Source: Rhipidocladum racemiflorum
Lineage: Eukaryota; Streptophyta; Magnoliopsida; Poales; Poaceae
Reading direction: 5' to 3'
Length of the DNA stretch: 64,000 nucleotides
Assembly: GCA_036346355.1 (NCBI GenBank)
Contig: CM070569.1
Location: 60,846,561 to 60,910,560, forward strand
Shown: in pieces, positions 32,122-43,066 of the stretch
Layout: the number at the start of each line of letters is the position of its first letter
Position numbering within the stretch: the stretch's first letter is position 1
Program-made: the position numbers and the translations under genes
Notes under the pieces: generated by a model
Databases searched by the model: none
Seen by the model: only the letters and a program-made list of their open reading frames with translations
What the model was told of the DNA's origin: nothing

Positions 32122-34863
32122 TTGTCCAGACTTGAACCTAGGCGTTCAGGCGGACAAAACAGGAGTGTCATGGCATCCTACTGCTGTTTTAGGAAACCGA
32201 GGAGACATTCGCCAGCCTTTATTTTACCGCGATTTCGGTTGATATCGCTCCAGGATATGCTCTGCCTGGTTCTTCGTCCAGAAGGTGAAGTAGTTGTCAT
32301 CGAGGGTATTGGTGGCTTGGGGAAGACATGGGCCGCAAAAGCTGCATTCAAAGCAGCAAGGAACTCAAATCTCTTTGATATCTACATCTGGATTTCGTTG
32401 TCTGAAAGTTGCAGTCTGAGACGGTGCATCGAGAAGATCGCAGCATGTCTTTCGAGTGACATTGGAGAGGAACTGTCAGCACAAAGAATTAGGGCCATGA
32501 TCAGGGAACACCTCGCAAGACGAAAGTTCTTGTTGGTTTTTGATAATGCTTATTTCACTGAGGAAAACATATTAGAGCACTTGGGGATTCCTCATCCTCG
32601 AGAGCAGAGTTTAGGTTCAAAGGTCATTGTGACGACAAGAACCAGGAGGGCTCTGGCAGTCATGGAGCCGGCTATAGTTATAACGCCACAGCCTCTCGCA
32701 TATCAGGACTCGTACGACCTACTACGCGAGAAGATTGGCAAAGATATCAGCCCTTCGGACACACTAGAGTTTATTAACAACTGCTATGGCATGCCACTGT
32801 CAATTATCTTACTGGCTGGAGCACTGTGTGATGTGCCAACACAAGAGGAACTCAGTGAGTTAATTAGTATGGCTCAAGGACAAAAGGTGTCACCGTTCAG
32901 CACAATGATTCGCCTTGTAAATTTTGGTTACGGTCGCCTTCCTAGTGATACTGCTAGGCACTGCTTCCTGTACTGCTTACTCTTCCCTGACGATGAAGCA
33001 ATTCCTGTCAAAGATCTGATCATGCTCTGGATAATGGATGATTTGATTCAAGAAGCTAGAGATTTTCATGACGCTAAATGCACTGCTATGGAAATTATTC
33101 AGGTGATCTTAAAGCATGGTTTGATATATTTGGAGGATGATGATCATGTCCGCATGCATGATGTCATCAGAGAAACAATATCACGACTTGGACGGAACAA
33201 GGGCTATATGGAACTGCCTGGTTGGTACTTTAACAATGACGTTCGATTAAAGTATCTTGCCAAGTTAGGCGGAAGAATTTCCTTAATGAACACGGAAAAG
33301 CAGGAGCTCTGCGATGGTCGTAAGTGCTTTGGGACTTCAACTCTACTTTTAAGAGGAAACCGCCATTTGAGAACTATATCGGAAGAATTCTTTGGCCGTA
33401 TGGGAATGCTTAGAGTGCTAGACCTGTCGTTTACTCGAATTAAAATCCTACCTCGATCCATTTCCCATTTATTTTCGCTCCGGATGTTGCTACTAATTAG
33501 ATGTGAACACCTGGAGAAAATTGAGCACATAAGCTCTCTGGAGATGCTTGAGGTACTTAATGCATCAGGTTGTGGCTCCCTGAAATGGATGGAATATGGA
33601 TCATTTGACAATATGAGGTTGCTCAAGATCCTTGACCTTTCCAGAACTTCTATCGAATGCCTGCCATCTCTGGCTGCGTCCATGGAGCTTCGCCAACTCC
33701 TGCTACAGGATTGCCCCTGTCTCAAGTCTGAGCAAACTACGGAAACACATGCCAAGCCCTGCGATACAACTTTTGTCAAGTTCCCTTACGGAGTTTCAAA
33801 AACAGGTGCGGTAAGAAACTTACAGATAGGGGCAAACAAGGATTCGGTGGATTGGATGGCCATGCTTTGGATACCTCGTGGACTGATTTTTGAGTTATCT
33901 GACAGATTTGGCATGAGGGTCTCACAAGACGTAAATGAGAAGAGCAAAACATACATTCATGCAAGTAACACCAACTTCTTTCTGTCTTTGGATAAAGACT
34001 CTCCACTATGGTTAAACTGCTTTCAAAAATTTCAGATAGTAATCTCCCCTTTAAAGTATGATCAAAACATGGACAGCGACTATGGAGTAATGAGGACAAA
34101 GTTCGCTTCTGTGGACATGCATCCCGGTGATTTCGATAGGTCTCTGGAGATAAATGGTGTCAACATTCCTGGTGGTATCGAGGGGATTCTTAGTCACGCT
34201 GAGCTGATATCATTTAAAAGAGTAACAGCAACAGATCAAGTATGGAATGCGAATACTAGAAGAATGGTAGCAGCACGAGAACTTTGGATAGAGAACTGTC
34301 ACCAACTGGAGAATCTTTTTTTACCGGATGAAGTGCAGGTATTATCTGCAACGGGCAAATTGCAGAATCTATGGATCTCCAACATGGAAAATTTAGCATC
34401 CTTCTGCAAAGGGATGAAAGATGCGACTAGTTTCAGTTGTCTGATGCACTTGCTCCTCGATTGCTGTCCAAAACTCAACTCCCTCTTTTCTTCAAAACTA
34501 CGTGTGCCACATCTTCGTAGTCTACATATCAGGTTCTGTGACAGCTTGGAGGGTGTGTGTGATGAATCAATCGCCGTAGAAGATGCTCTTCCAGTGTTAC
34601 AGTCACTGCAACTGTGGGAGCTTCCTGAGCTTACCTGTGTCTGTGGAGGAGTCCTGCCATCTCTCAAGGACTTGAAGGTGAGAGGCTGTGCAAAACTGAA
34701 GAAAATTCCAGTTGGTGTGATTGAAAACAACCCATTTTTCACAACAATAATAGGAGAAACACAGTGGTGGAACAGTTTAATCTGGGAAGACGAAAGTATC
34801 AAGCGTTGGATGCTGTATAGAAATTGGGGACCCTTGCTACCACATCTTGCAACTGAAGGATGA
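32122..34863 (+). CDS. NB-LRR disease-resistance-like protein lacking an N-terminal coiled coil (RPS2/At4g27190-like)
   Basis: A single 913-codon ORF for a cytoplasmic immune receptor-type ATPase. The NB-ARC motifs are in order: P-loop GIGGLGKTW (62-70), kinase-2 KFLLVFDNAY (135-144), RNBS-B SKVIVTTRTR (166-175), GMPL (223-226), RNBS-D CFLYCLLFPDD (281-291) and VRMHDV (343-348). Leucine-rich repeats follow from about 410 to 550, then a less regular part, then repeats with LxxLxIxxC spacing at about 745-870. The C-terminus WWNSLIWED resembles the RPS2-type subgroup. Only about 60 residues precede the P-loop, where CNL proteins normally have 150-180, and no coiled coil is seen. The kinase-2 box has DN instead of DD and the P-loop has W after GKT. 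No frameshift or stop is seen. The start is the first ATG; Met17 (32170) is an alternative. It may be a truncated but expressed paralogue or an adaptor-like receptor. Confidence 0.88.
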   Translation: MSRLEPRRSGGQNRSVMASYCCFRKPRRHSPAFILPRFRLISLQDMLCLVLRPEGEVVVIEGIGGLGKTWAAKAAFKAARNSNLFDIYIWISLSESCSLRRCIEKIAACLSSDIGEELSAQRIRAMIREHLARRKFLLVFDNAYFTEENILEHLGIPHPREQSLGSKVIVTTRTRRALAVMEPAIVITPQPLAYQDSYDLLREKIGKDISPSDTLEFINNCYGMPLSIILLAGALCDVPTQEELSELISMAQGQKVSPFSTMIRLVNFGYGRLPSDTARHCFLYCLLFPDDEAIPVKDLIMLWIMDDLIQEARDFHDAKCTAMEIIQVILKHGLIYLEDDDHVRMHDVIRETISRLGRNKGYMELPGWYFNNDVRLKYLAKLGGRISLMNTEKQELCDGRKCFGTSTLLLRGNRHLRTISEEFFGRMGMLRVLDLSFTRIKILPRSISHLFSLRMLLLIRCEHLEKIEHISSLEMLEVLNASGCGSLKWMEYGSFDNMRLLKILDLSRTSIECLPSLAASMELRQLLLQDCPCLKSEQTTETHAKPCDTTFVKFPYGVSKTGAVRNLQIGANKDSVDWMAMLWIPRGLIFELSDRFGMRVSQDVNEKSKTYIHASNTNFFLSLDKDSPLWLNCFQKFQIVISPLKYDQNMDSDYGVMRTKFASVDMHPGDFDRSLEINGVNIPGGIEGILSHAELISFKRVTATDQVWNANTRRMVAARELWIENCHQLENLFLPDEVQVLSATGKLQNLWISNMENLASFCKGMKDATSFSCLMHLLLDCCPKLNSLFSSKLRVPHLRSLHIRFCDSLEGVCDESIAVEDALPVLQSLQLWELPELTCVCGGVLPSLKDLKVRGCAKLKKIPVGVIENNPFFTTIIGETQWWNSLIWEDESIKRWMLYRNWGPLLPHLATEG

Positions 34864-36000
34864 AAATACCTATTTGTAAAACCCTGGACATCTGTTTCCA
34901 AATCTGGTAGTTTTTAAAACTGTTTCTGAAAGAAACATTGTGAGAGAGAGAGACGGCGGAATGCCAACTGTTCACCCTCCCAGATGCCGTTGCTGGTACA
35001 TGCCCTGTATATTTCTCTGAAGTGATCTAGTCATCTAGTGAATGTACTCTTTTATTGTTGCAAGTCTATAACAACACGAAGCAAATTTAGTTAGGCATTT
35101 TGTCATATTTATAAGTGAAATGGAAATTGGCAAGGATTTTGTTCTATATTTGCCCTCACGTCAATAAAAGATGTGTGCATTTTAGGTACTGGATAGGGAC
35201 AGATTTTGCTTATTTTGAAGTGGGTATACTGCAAACTCGTGTCTCCTGAGGGCTGGATCGCAGGCAATACTTCAGGGACTAGCGTAGAATGGTTGTTTTG
35301 TTCCTTCATTCGATATTTGATGCTGATTAGCGTATGTGCTACTTCCAGCATTCAATACCACATTGTGTTTTTACCCCCAACAGATTGGTATGGAGGAATA
35401 GAAATGTACTTGCAGGCTTGCTGCCTTGCTGGTGCAAGCATCAAGATTGCCCTATTCTTTAACGCAAGATCTGACTGAATTCGTCAGATATGATCTGCTG
35501 TCCAAGACATTGGGAGCAGAGCCCCTTTCGATCCGTCATTGTCTGAGCACGAAGGAGGGGTCTTTTCCTTGGTGCACACTGGCACGGATTCCACGTACGT
35601 CGGATATGATCTGCTGCGACCTGTGTACAGGGCTTCGGCGCGCCGCTTCTGCTTGGACAGGTGAGTGCTTGCTCGTTTGGTTGGTTTGGCGGCTGTTGAT
35701 AGGCTAGGGTTTTTTATGCCTAATAAGTCTCGACTTGCACCAATTGAACTCGCCGATGTGTAGTCGCTTTGCTCCCATTGTTGGTCATGACTACTAAAAT
35801 ACGGCGCCGATTGTCCAAGGTCGTTTGTCGCCCACACAACTGCACATCAGAACTCGTTATCTGTGTAGCCACTTCGCATATGATGGTCAAACTTAAAAAA
35901 TGTTTGACTGGCGTGCACTCTAGAACGACTTATATTTACAACCGAAGATAGTATTGCTGTTCGTATAGCGTTGTTAGATTTACCTGGCATGGTATCACGC
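34864..36000 (+). other. NB-LRR downstream region
   Basis: A 3' UTR is likely to about 35190. The rest has ORFs under 120 codons with no motif. A Stowaway-like end (GTCAAACTTAAAAAATGTTT...CGACTTATATTT) lies at 35887-35940. A Copia-type primer-site relic GGCATGGTATCACGC lies at about 35985-35999. Confidence 0.4.
35163..35168 (+). terminator. Polyadenylation signal, probable, of the NB-LRR gene
   Basis: AATAAA 300 bp after the stop codon. Confidence 0.45.
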
Positions 36001-37861
36001 GGTTAATTAATCAAACGAGTGCGAAATCGCAGCCCTCGTCTACCACGAAACCCCAGACATGGACCGACCTAGCCCCAGTACACTCTTGCCCCTGAGCCCA
36101 GCAGCAGCACCGGCTATTCAAGGAACTCTGCAATCCACCAACCCGGCATGAGGCATCCATCCATCATCCATCTCGCGAGCATCCACGTACGCCAATCCTC
36201 CCGATCTCCGCAAATCATAGTTACCAAAAATACGGTTCATCCGAGCCACGATATAGGATTTTGGATTTTTTTTTTTTTCAATTTACACTGCGAACACAAA
36301 CCTCGTACTCTAAACTGGTTCAAATTCGACGAATTTAATTCACGATTCGTAGGGATTTATAACGAATTCGACAGCTACGCTGCAAATCGATGTCACATCG
36401 GGCCGCACCCTCTCCAACCCAACACCGAGCCAGCAGCAGCAAGCGACCGGCTTCGGCTCATGTTCCCGGCCGGCCTCCGTCCCTCCCCTCTCCCTGTCAC
36501 GGGCGCGGTGGCTCGCTCGCTCGGCAGGCACCGCAAGTGGGGCTCGCGGTGCTTTCCTACAAGATTGGCATCGAAACAATGGATGTGCTGGGGCTGCACA
36601 TGCCGTGTCCCCCCCTCCGGTGATTGCCCGCCCGCCCGCGCCATGCTCCACCAAAGTTAGTTGCGGGGATTTATACGACGTACGGTCCTTCGGTCGTACC
36701 GGTGTTTCGTTTCGTGCCCTTATTTTGGACGGAGTTTTAATTTGGATCCGGCGAATCCCGATCGATCGGTCCATGAATCCAGCGGGTTTTTGGTGCGGTG
36801 TAGCGTCGGATCGTAGTGGTAGTGATGGTCCAATGCGTCGTACGTAGCTCGTCGCGTGGCCCCGTTCTTCGGTCTGATCCGATGCATGCGACGAGCGAGC
36901 CCAGCCATGCTATGCCGCTAGCTCCTGCTTAGAGTCCTTCAGGGCAGCCGGCTGCCGGCCATTATTGTTGTTTGACAGCGATACTTTGCATCGCCTTAAT
37001 AATACGAGCTGCGTAAATTTTATAATAAGTGAAAGTGTGAGTAATCATAATTTATCATTTATTCATAATTTAATATTTATACAACTCTACTTTCTATAAT
37101 TGAAATTAAAATGCAATTGTATTTATTGTATAACTCTAATATCTATATATGATTAATCTGCATCGTTATAATCTGACCTCATCAAGATAAGTTGCGGAAA
37201 TATTTCTCTTTTTCTTTCAATTAATGAGAGAATTTCTAAAATTTTTCTTTTTTTAAGATTATTGTAGGATTTTCTTGTCCTTAAAATGAATGAGGTATCA
37301 TGAATATCACCGGTTATTTTTATTTATATAGATACAATACTGAACCAGGTACATGAATATTACCGGTTGTTTTTATTTATATAGATGTAATACGTCCTAT
37401 TGTACCGATGAAATGATCGGTCCCTCGCGTGTTCCCGTCTCTCACGGATCCATGCGACGGGGAGGTTACAGGCTTACGATCGACACTCACTTTTTTACCA
37501 TGACAAGTGCACTAGTGCAGTACGGTTGTTGCTTACGCTCATGCAGTCATGCGTTGTGATCTCTTCTCAAATGGTCTTGTGCCTGTGTGGTAGTTGATGG
37601 TGTTATGGATTCGTGTATTTCTGCCCCTTATCTCTACTGCAACAGCATTCATGCCAAAATACAAAATTGAAGTCGGAAGTTGCTGCATTTTAGAGCAGAT
37701 AGATTGAGAAAAAAAGATACATGTAACAGTGTATCACCCACCCATCGGAAATCTTTTCTTTTCTTTTTCGAGCACCCATTAGAAATCTTGAAAGACTGAC
37801 AAGCACTCATTGTAAGGAAAAGATTTCATGTCAGACCAGATGCAGTCAACTAAACACTTAA
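36001..37861. other. Intergenic, no gene recognised
   Basis: A GC-rich island at 36.38-36.65 kb gives overlapping ORFs in four frames but no protein motif; the rest is AT-rich. Confidence 0.3.
37298..37394 (+). repeat. Tandem duplication, about 54-bp spacing
   Basis: ATGAATAT(C/T)ACCGGTT followed by TTTTTATTTATATAGAT occurs twice, starting near 37299 and 37353. Confidence 0.85.
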
Positions 37862-38579
37862 GCGTGTGTTTGGTTGAAGAGCAACAGGGATGGGATGGTC
37901 CCATCCCCATTTTATGGAATGGTTATTTTTTTGTTTGGTTGCGAGGAACGAACCATTCTAGTTTTTTGTTTGGTTGATGGAATCCATGGGATGGAATGAT
38001 TCCATCCTTTGTTTGGTTGAGGAACTAGTATGAAGAACATGCTTGTGGTCACCCTCTCTTTCACCTGGGTAACTTTACCCCTCTAGTGTTATCTCTATTG
38101 CAAGTTGATCATTGTATAAAAGGGAAGAAGATAGGTATTGACTGCAAGTTCTACTCGACATAGCCCGTGGCGTGTAGAACCAAATTGTGTGTGTATACAT
38201 GCTTTCAATCGATTTCTCGATTATTTCATCTCTTGGACAAACAGGACAAGCAACCACACATGTAGCAGCTGACTACAAAATGCATTGGAATTGGAATGCC
38301 ATGGATCCAACAGCCACAACTACAATTATAAATATAGCAAGTCCATGGATATTTTGTAGTAAATAACCAAGTGCATACATCACAGCAAAGGGAGTGCATA
38401 CATCACAAATATAAATATATAAAGTCCATGGATATTTATGCATAATTAACCCAGTGCATACATCACAAAGTCCATACTTCATATAGGAGATCTCACCAGC
38501 CCATAAAAACAAAAGATGTTCCATGCATCACACCACTTCCTATACTCAAAAGACCTACCACCAACTTGAGTCACTAGCA

Positions 38580-39478
38580 TCAAGGGAACTTCTCACTCAC
38601 AAATTCTGCAACCCACAACAACTTGTGTTCCAAAGGCAGCCCACTGAAAGCTCTAGCAACATGAGGATTGTCAACCAAATAACGGTAATAAAGGGACTTG
38701 TGTGTCATTTCAAAACCTGGCAAGTTGTTCACATCTTCAAGCGACCCCTCGTGTACAGCTTTGTCGCAACACCCGGCCTCCTTTATAGCTTTGGAAAGAC
38801 ATTGAGTGGCACGATCAAATGCTAATCAACCCCTCTCCTTCACCCTCGACAATCTTGGATCTCTTGTGTGGTCTGGTGGTGAAGATGTTGCTCCGTCATC
38901 GACAAGAACGGCTTCTCCTTCATTTTCTTCAAGTGAAATCCCCTCCAACAAACTAGAGGATCATTGGAGCCTTTAGCTAAACTCGACTCGATTGCCACAC
39001 TATTACCAAAGATTGTAGCCATTTCACCATAATGTCCGAGAGGCTTGTTCAAAAATTCATCATCACCTTTGTGATCCTACAAAAATCGACAAGCAATTAT
39101 ATAAAAATTCAACAAATAAATCAGAACTAATGTATGCAAGAATTACCTTAACATAATCGGTGTAATGCTCATGATCAGAGAAATGGTGAAAGTGTCTTCA
39201 TCCCAAAGAAGCGGCCTCAACTTCCTAAGTTGGTTGATCTTAGAATACTTCCTTTTCCATGTCTTAAGGTGATTACCAATCTGCTCCCAGTCCTCATCAA
39301 CTTGGAAATGTTCATTCAAAACCTTAGCTGCTGGTTGAGATGAACTTTCTTGAAACCGAATGATGTTCTAGTGCCATTTGCCACTATAGCCGTAAGTGAG
39401 CATGAAAGCTGACTGAGTTGGTGTCCATTGAGTTTGTCCACCACCCTCAGCCTTTCCCCCACTTGGCTCAGCCTCCAT
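38580..39478 (-). pseudogene. PIF/Harbinger ORF1, Myb/SANT-like DNA-binding partner
   Basis: The partner protein binds element ends and helps transposase enter the nucleus. The frame opens at ATG 39478 (MEAEPSGGKAEGGG, then WTPTQSAFMLTYG). It hits a stop within about 35 codons; the next frame continues ANGTRTSFGFKKVHLN, then VLNEHFQVDEDWEQIGNHLK and TWKRKYSKINQLRKLRP in the original frame. This is the Myb/SANT-like (Myb_DNA-bind_3) domain. After an intron-like gap (about 39080-39150) it reads LNKPLGHYGEMATIFGNSVA. The last part, from AFDRATQCLSKAIKEAG to LLWVAEFVSEKFP, is clean and stops at 38582-38580. One stop and frameshifts make it non-functional as read. Confidence 0.8.
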
Positions 39479-39702
39479 TGCCTACCATTTTATGATTTTA
39501 GCAGAGTAATAAAAAATACAGCAACCAACAGGTCCATACAAACTCACTTTAGCAATACATAGGTCCATACAAGTTGAGAGAGCAAGCAATGGAAGAAATA
39601 CAACAACCAATAGGTCCTTACAAATTTGCCTTGACAATCAATATAAAAGAAATACATGAAAATACAAACTGATTTCAGCAAGCAATAAAAAGTAATACAT
39701 GA

Positions 39703-41055
39703 TCAAGAATGGTTGGCTAGAGTGGTTCTGACGGTCTTCCCACATATGATTTGCAATGTTCTCGCTCTGAAATTAACCATGTATGCATGGTCCCTTGCTT
39801 GGCCACTTGATGATGTAGCATGGTTATGAATAGGCATCAGAAACATTTTTCTCGGTATGATTATTTCATCACCACCATCTTCTATAACCCAATTGTGAAT
39901 AATGCAACAAGCAACCACAATGTCTACTTGGGTTGGAAATGGAAAGAAGGAGTGGCATCATCAAGAATTTTTAAATCTCCTCTTAAGAGATCCAAAGGCA
40001 CGCTCTCTTTGTCACCACGAAGGATGAGTGCCTAAGGTTGAAATTCCTTCGTTTGTACAGATTGTTGCCCGCTCATTCAAGTGGTACCTTACTCCACGAA
40101 AAGGCGACAAGAAGAAACCTGGTTTGGCTCCATATCCATCAACTAGGTAGAACTTGCCTAACATAAAGCGGAACATGTAGTTCACAATTACTACCAATCC
40201 GATTAACCATAAACAAATTGAGGTACAAAAGATATATTTTTACCTTGTGGGATCGTAGCCCATTTTCACGCTCTAAAGCATCCAGTAATACTAGCGATCA
40301 TGGGCAGTCCTCCCAACCGACCAACACATATGTGAACCGAAGATCGAATTCTACGCCATTACATTTTGCGTAGCGTGAGACTTCCTACCACGAAAGGAAG
40401 CCTCCAAATCAGAAACAGAGGGAGTACATGTGTGCCATCAATAGCCCCAATGCAATCCTATTTTATGATGAATAGAAGGCACACAAGGTAAGCAGCCATA
40501 AGCTTTGAAGCTTCAAAGGTTAAATTGAGTTAGGATTCCTACCTTAAAGTAAGGATCCCACCTTAGGTTCCTGCGATTTTAGTTGGGGTTGTAGATGTAG
40601 GTGGCCTAATAAGCTCACTCCGTGAGCTCACCAATAGCATGAAGCACTTTGTTGAAATAGCGGCTAACCTGTTTCCCGGATCTATCATAATTTGTGCCAA
40701 CTAACCTATTTTTAAGATTATGTCCTACGTGTTCAAAAACATAGCAACCTGTACGCTTCAACGCACATATGTATAGTGTCCCGCAACAACTACGATCCTT
40801 AAACAATGTACAAAAGCGAAAGAACGATGATTTAGTAAGCCTAAGCATGTTTACACGTTACATCGTTCTTCCATATTTTATTATTTAGATAATCAATTCT
40901 CATCCTATCCCTTTTCATCTATTGGAGCATAGGTAATTCTTTCTCTAAGGGCTGCCTCTTCCTTTTACGAAATGAATGACCATGCTCATCATTGATAACA
41001 ACATATGTGCAAAGCATTCCACATAAATTAGTAACCGTCCTCTTGTCCATCTAAA
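39703..41055 (-). pseudogene. PIF/Harbinger transposase (DDE, HARBI1-like), broken
   Basis: The transposase cuts and moves the element. Fragments in order on the minus strand are: MDKRTVTNLCGMLCTYVV (near 41050), MLRLTKSSFFRFCTLFKDRS and VGHNLKNRLVGTNYDRSGK (40848-40615), and GAIDGTHVPS-like sequence carrying the first catalytic Asp (about 40430). Then come FRGRKSHATQNVMA, HAHD-type WEGSAHD-like sequence with the second Asp (about 40290, partly degraded), and GKFYLVDGYGAKPGFFLSPF (40150). The C-terminus ACCIIHNWVIEDGGDE is at 39915. Stops and frameshifts lie between the pieces, some of which may be introns. Confidence 0.8.
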
Positions 41056-41807
41056 CAAATAGCAATCAGACAACTTCGCATAGATTTCTACCATAAATCT
41101 TGATAGGAACAATTGTCTACTAGTATATGGAATCAATCCAACGACATAAACCATGTTTCTACTAGCATGTAACTTGTACTACAATACAACACACATTCAA
41201 AGAGTGAAATTAGAGTTCAATGCATGGAGAACAAGGGAGGAAGAAATCTTGTGAGAAGCAAGAACATGAGAGAAAGCACTGTGAGGAAGAGAAGAGAGGG
41301 GATGGGGCCTTGCCCAGAGGCCGGGAGGCCACGCCGCCAGCCTTGCTGGGACCGTCGGGCCGATCATGGCCGCCTCAGGCCACTTTGTCGGCTAAGCAGC
41401 CATTGCCTCCGCCGCTGCCGGGCCGAAAGCCTCACGACGCTTCTTGCCGCTTCTTGGCCGGCGCTTCGTCTTGGGGCCAGAGCCGCCGGACCGGGAGCGC
41501 CGCGACCTCTGCCGCCTTGCTTCGCCGCCGGGAGGCGGAAAGCGCGGGTGGGACCCTCGAATCTCGGATCTCAGTGCAGTGAGAAGAAAGCGAGAGGGAG
41601 GTGCTGAGAACCGCTTGTTTGCGCCACGTGAAGGAGCCGGAATCGGGGCAGCTGCGTTCGACGCTTTTTGGTGCAGGGCCATCCCGATCCGTGAGAATAT
41701 TCCTATCCGGGAACCACTCCATCCCAGTTGCCTTGGAACCAAACGCTTCTGAAAATAGAACGGAACCATTCCGTCCTGGACCATCCTAGCATCCAAACAC
41801 ATGCTAA

Positions 41808-42097
41808 ATGACTAGCAGGGTGCAATCGGGTTGGATATTTTCCAACCGACCGAGTGATCAAACCAGTTCGGAGCGAATTCCTAAAAGGAAATTGGTATCC
41901 GGTAGGTTTTATTGGATTCAAAATCAGAACCGGATGATTTTTCCAGATATTAGATCGGATTCGAAATAATTGAATTCAAAGCTATCTGAGAATTTAATCG
42001 GATAATATCCGGTAAATTCTAGGCCCATGATTCATGTCTTAGACCATCAGCCCAATAGTCAAGCCCATGAGGTCATAGCCTCATGAGTATATGACTA
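41808..42097. other. Short spacer
   Basis: The spacer has GGATTCAAAAT and ATATCCGG words and no gene. Confidence 0.3.
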
Positions 42098-42328
42098 GCC
42101 TCTATGCGTTTGGTTCATGGGATGAGATTGGATGGGATGGTCCTGTACCATTTGGTTCCATTATTTTGGTTGAATGAGATGGTTCGGCATCTAGAGGGAA
42201 TATTCCTCAAATTTGTATCATTTGATCCAGGATGGGATGGTTCCATTCAAGCAACCAAACGCATGGATAAATTTTTTCTTGAACCATCTCGTACATGTAC
42301 CACTTGGTACAGGCAACCAAACGCACCC
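42098..42328 (+). mobile_element. PIF-type MITE, copy A of an inverted pair
   Basis: About 231 bp with inner end AACCAAACGCACCC followed by TTA and outer end ATGCGTTTGGTTC after CTA. It is a close reverse complement of 42833-43062; words such as GGATGGGATGGTTCCATTC are shared exactly. Confidence 0.8.
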
Positions 42329-42832
42329 TTACTTACCTAGAGTGGGACGGAGAGAGAAATGGACTCACAAGCAAATATTAAATGTTTAAAGAAAAACAAC
42401 AATTGATTTTAAATAATTCCAAACATTTTAGGAAAAAATGTTGAACATAAGGAACATGAAAAAGAATTTTGAATATAATTGTTGTAGTCAAAATTGCTTG
42501 TTTAACTTCAAACGAGTTGCATTTTACAGATGTAGTACGCCGATTGATCCTTTTATGTGCGATACATATGGGTTATGTTTTTGCTCGATATCTGACTAAA
42601 TATTCGTGATCGAGACTATCCGCATTCGGCTCGACATGTATTCGCTTTCTTATCCGTGATCAAGACAATTCGTATTCATATTCATATTCGATATTATCTG
42701 TATCTGACTCCAATTCTTAGAGAAAAAAAAATGAAATATGATACAGGACAAGCGATATCCATCCGTGTCCATGACGATTGGACCCCTAATGACTACCTGA
42801 GAACTTTGATAATCGGTCCATTTGTCATTTTA
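42329..42832. other. Loop between the inverted MITE copies
   Basis: AT-rich. It contains TATTCGNGATCGAGAC-like repeats (42600-42670), possibly another hAT-like relic with a CGGATA-type interior. No gene. Confidence 0.35.
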
Positions 42833-43062
42833 GGATGCATTTGGCTGCCTGTACCAAGTGATATATGTATAAGATGGTTCAAAAAAAGTCATCCATGCGT
42901 TTGGTTGCTTGAATGGAACCATCCCATCCTGTACCAAGTGATACAAATTTAAGGAATATTCTCTCTAGATGTTGAACCATCCCATTCATCCAAAATAATA
43001 GAACCAAATGGTACAGAACCATCCCATTGCGTTCATTCTCATCCCATCAACCAAACACATCA
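42833..43062 (-). mobile_element. PIF-type MITE, copy B of an inverted pair
   Basis: 230 bp with TTA at 42830-42832 and 43063-43065. It lies in opposite orientation to copy A, 504 bp apart, so a transcript across both could fold into a hairpin. Confidence 0.85.
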
Positions 43063-43066
43063 TTAA

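Larger units (their letters stand above)
37862..41804 (-). mobile_element. PIF/Harbinger DNA transposon, nearly whole, decayed
   Basis: Terminal inverted repeats GCGTGTGTTTGGTTG and complement GCATGTGTTTGGATG, flanked by TAA at 37859-37861 and 41805-41807. Both proteins of the superfamily are encoded on the minus strand: the transposase first (39703-41055), then the Myb/SANT-like partner (38580-39478). Subterminal GGGATGG/CCATCCC words are shared with the MITEs at 42098-43062. A 78-bp imperfect tandem repeat around GTGCATACATCACA lies at about 38330-38475. Confidence 0.9.

Noticed and set aside
36140..36850. ORFs of 144 and 170 codons near a GC-rich island
   Set aside because: Frames on both strands overlap, none has a motif, and the N-terminal half of the longest is AT-rich intergenic-type sequence.
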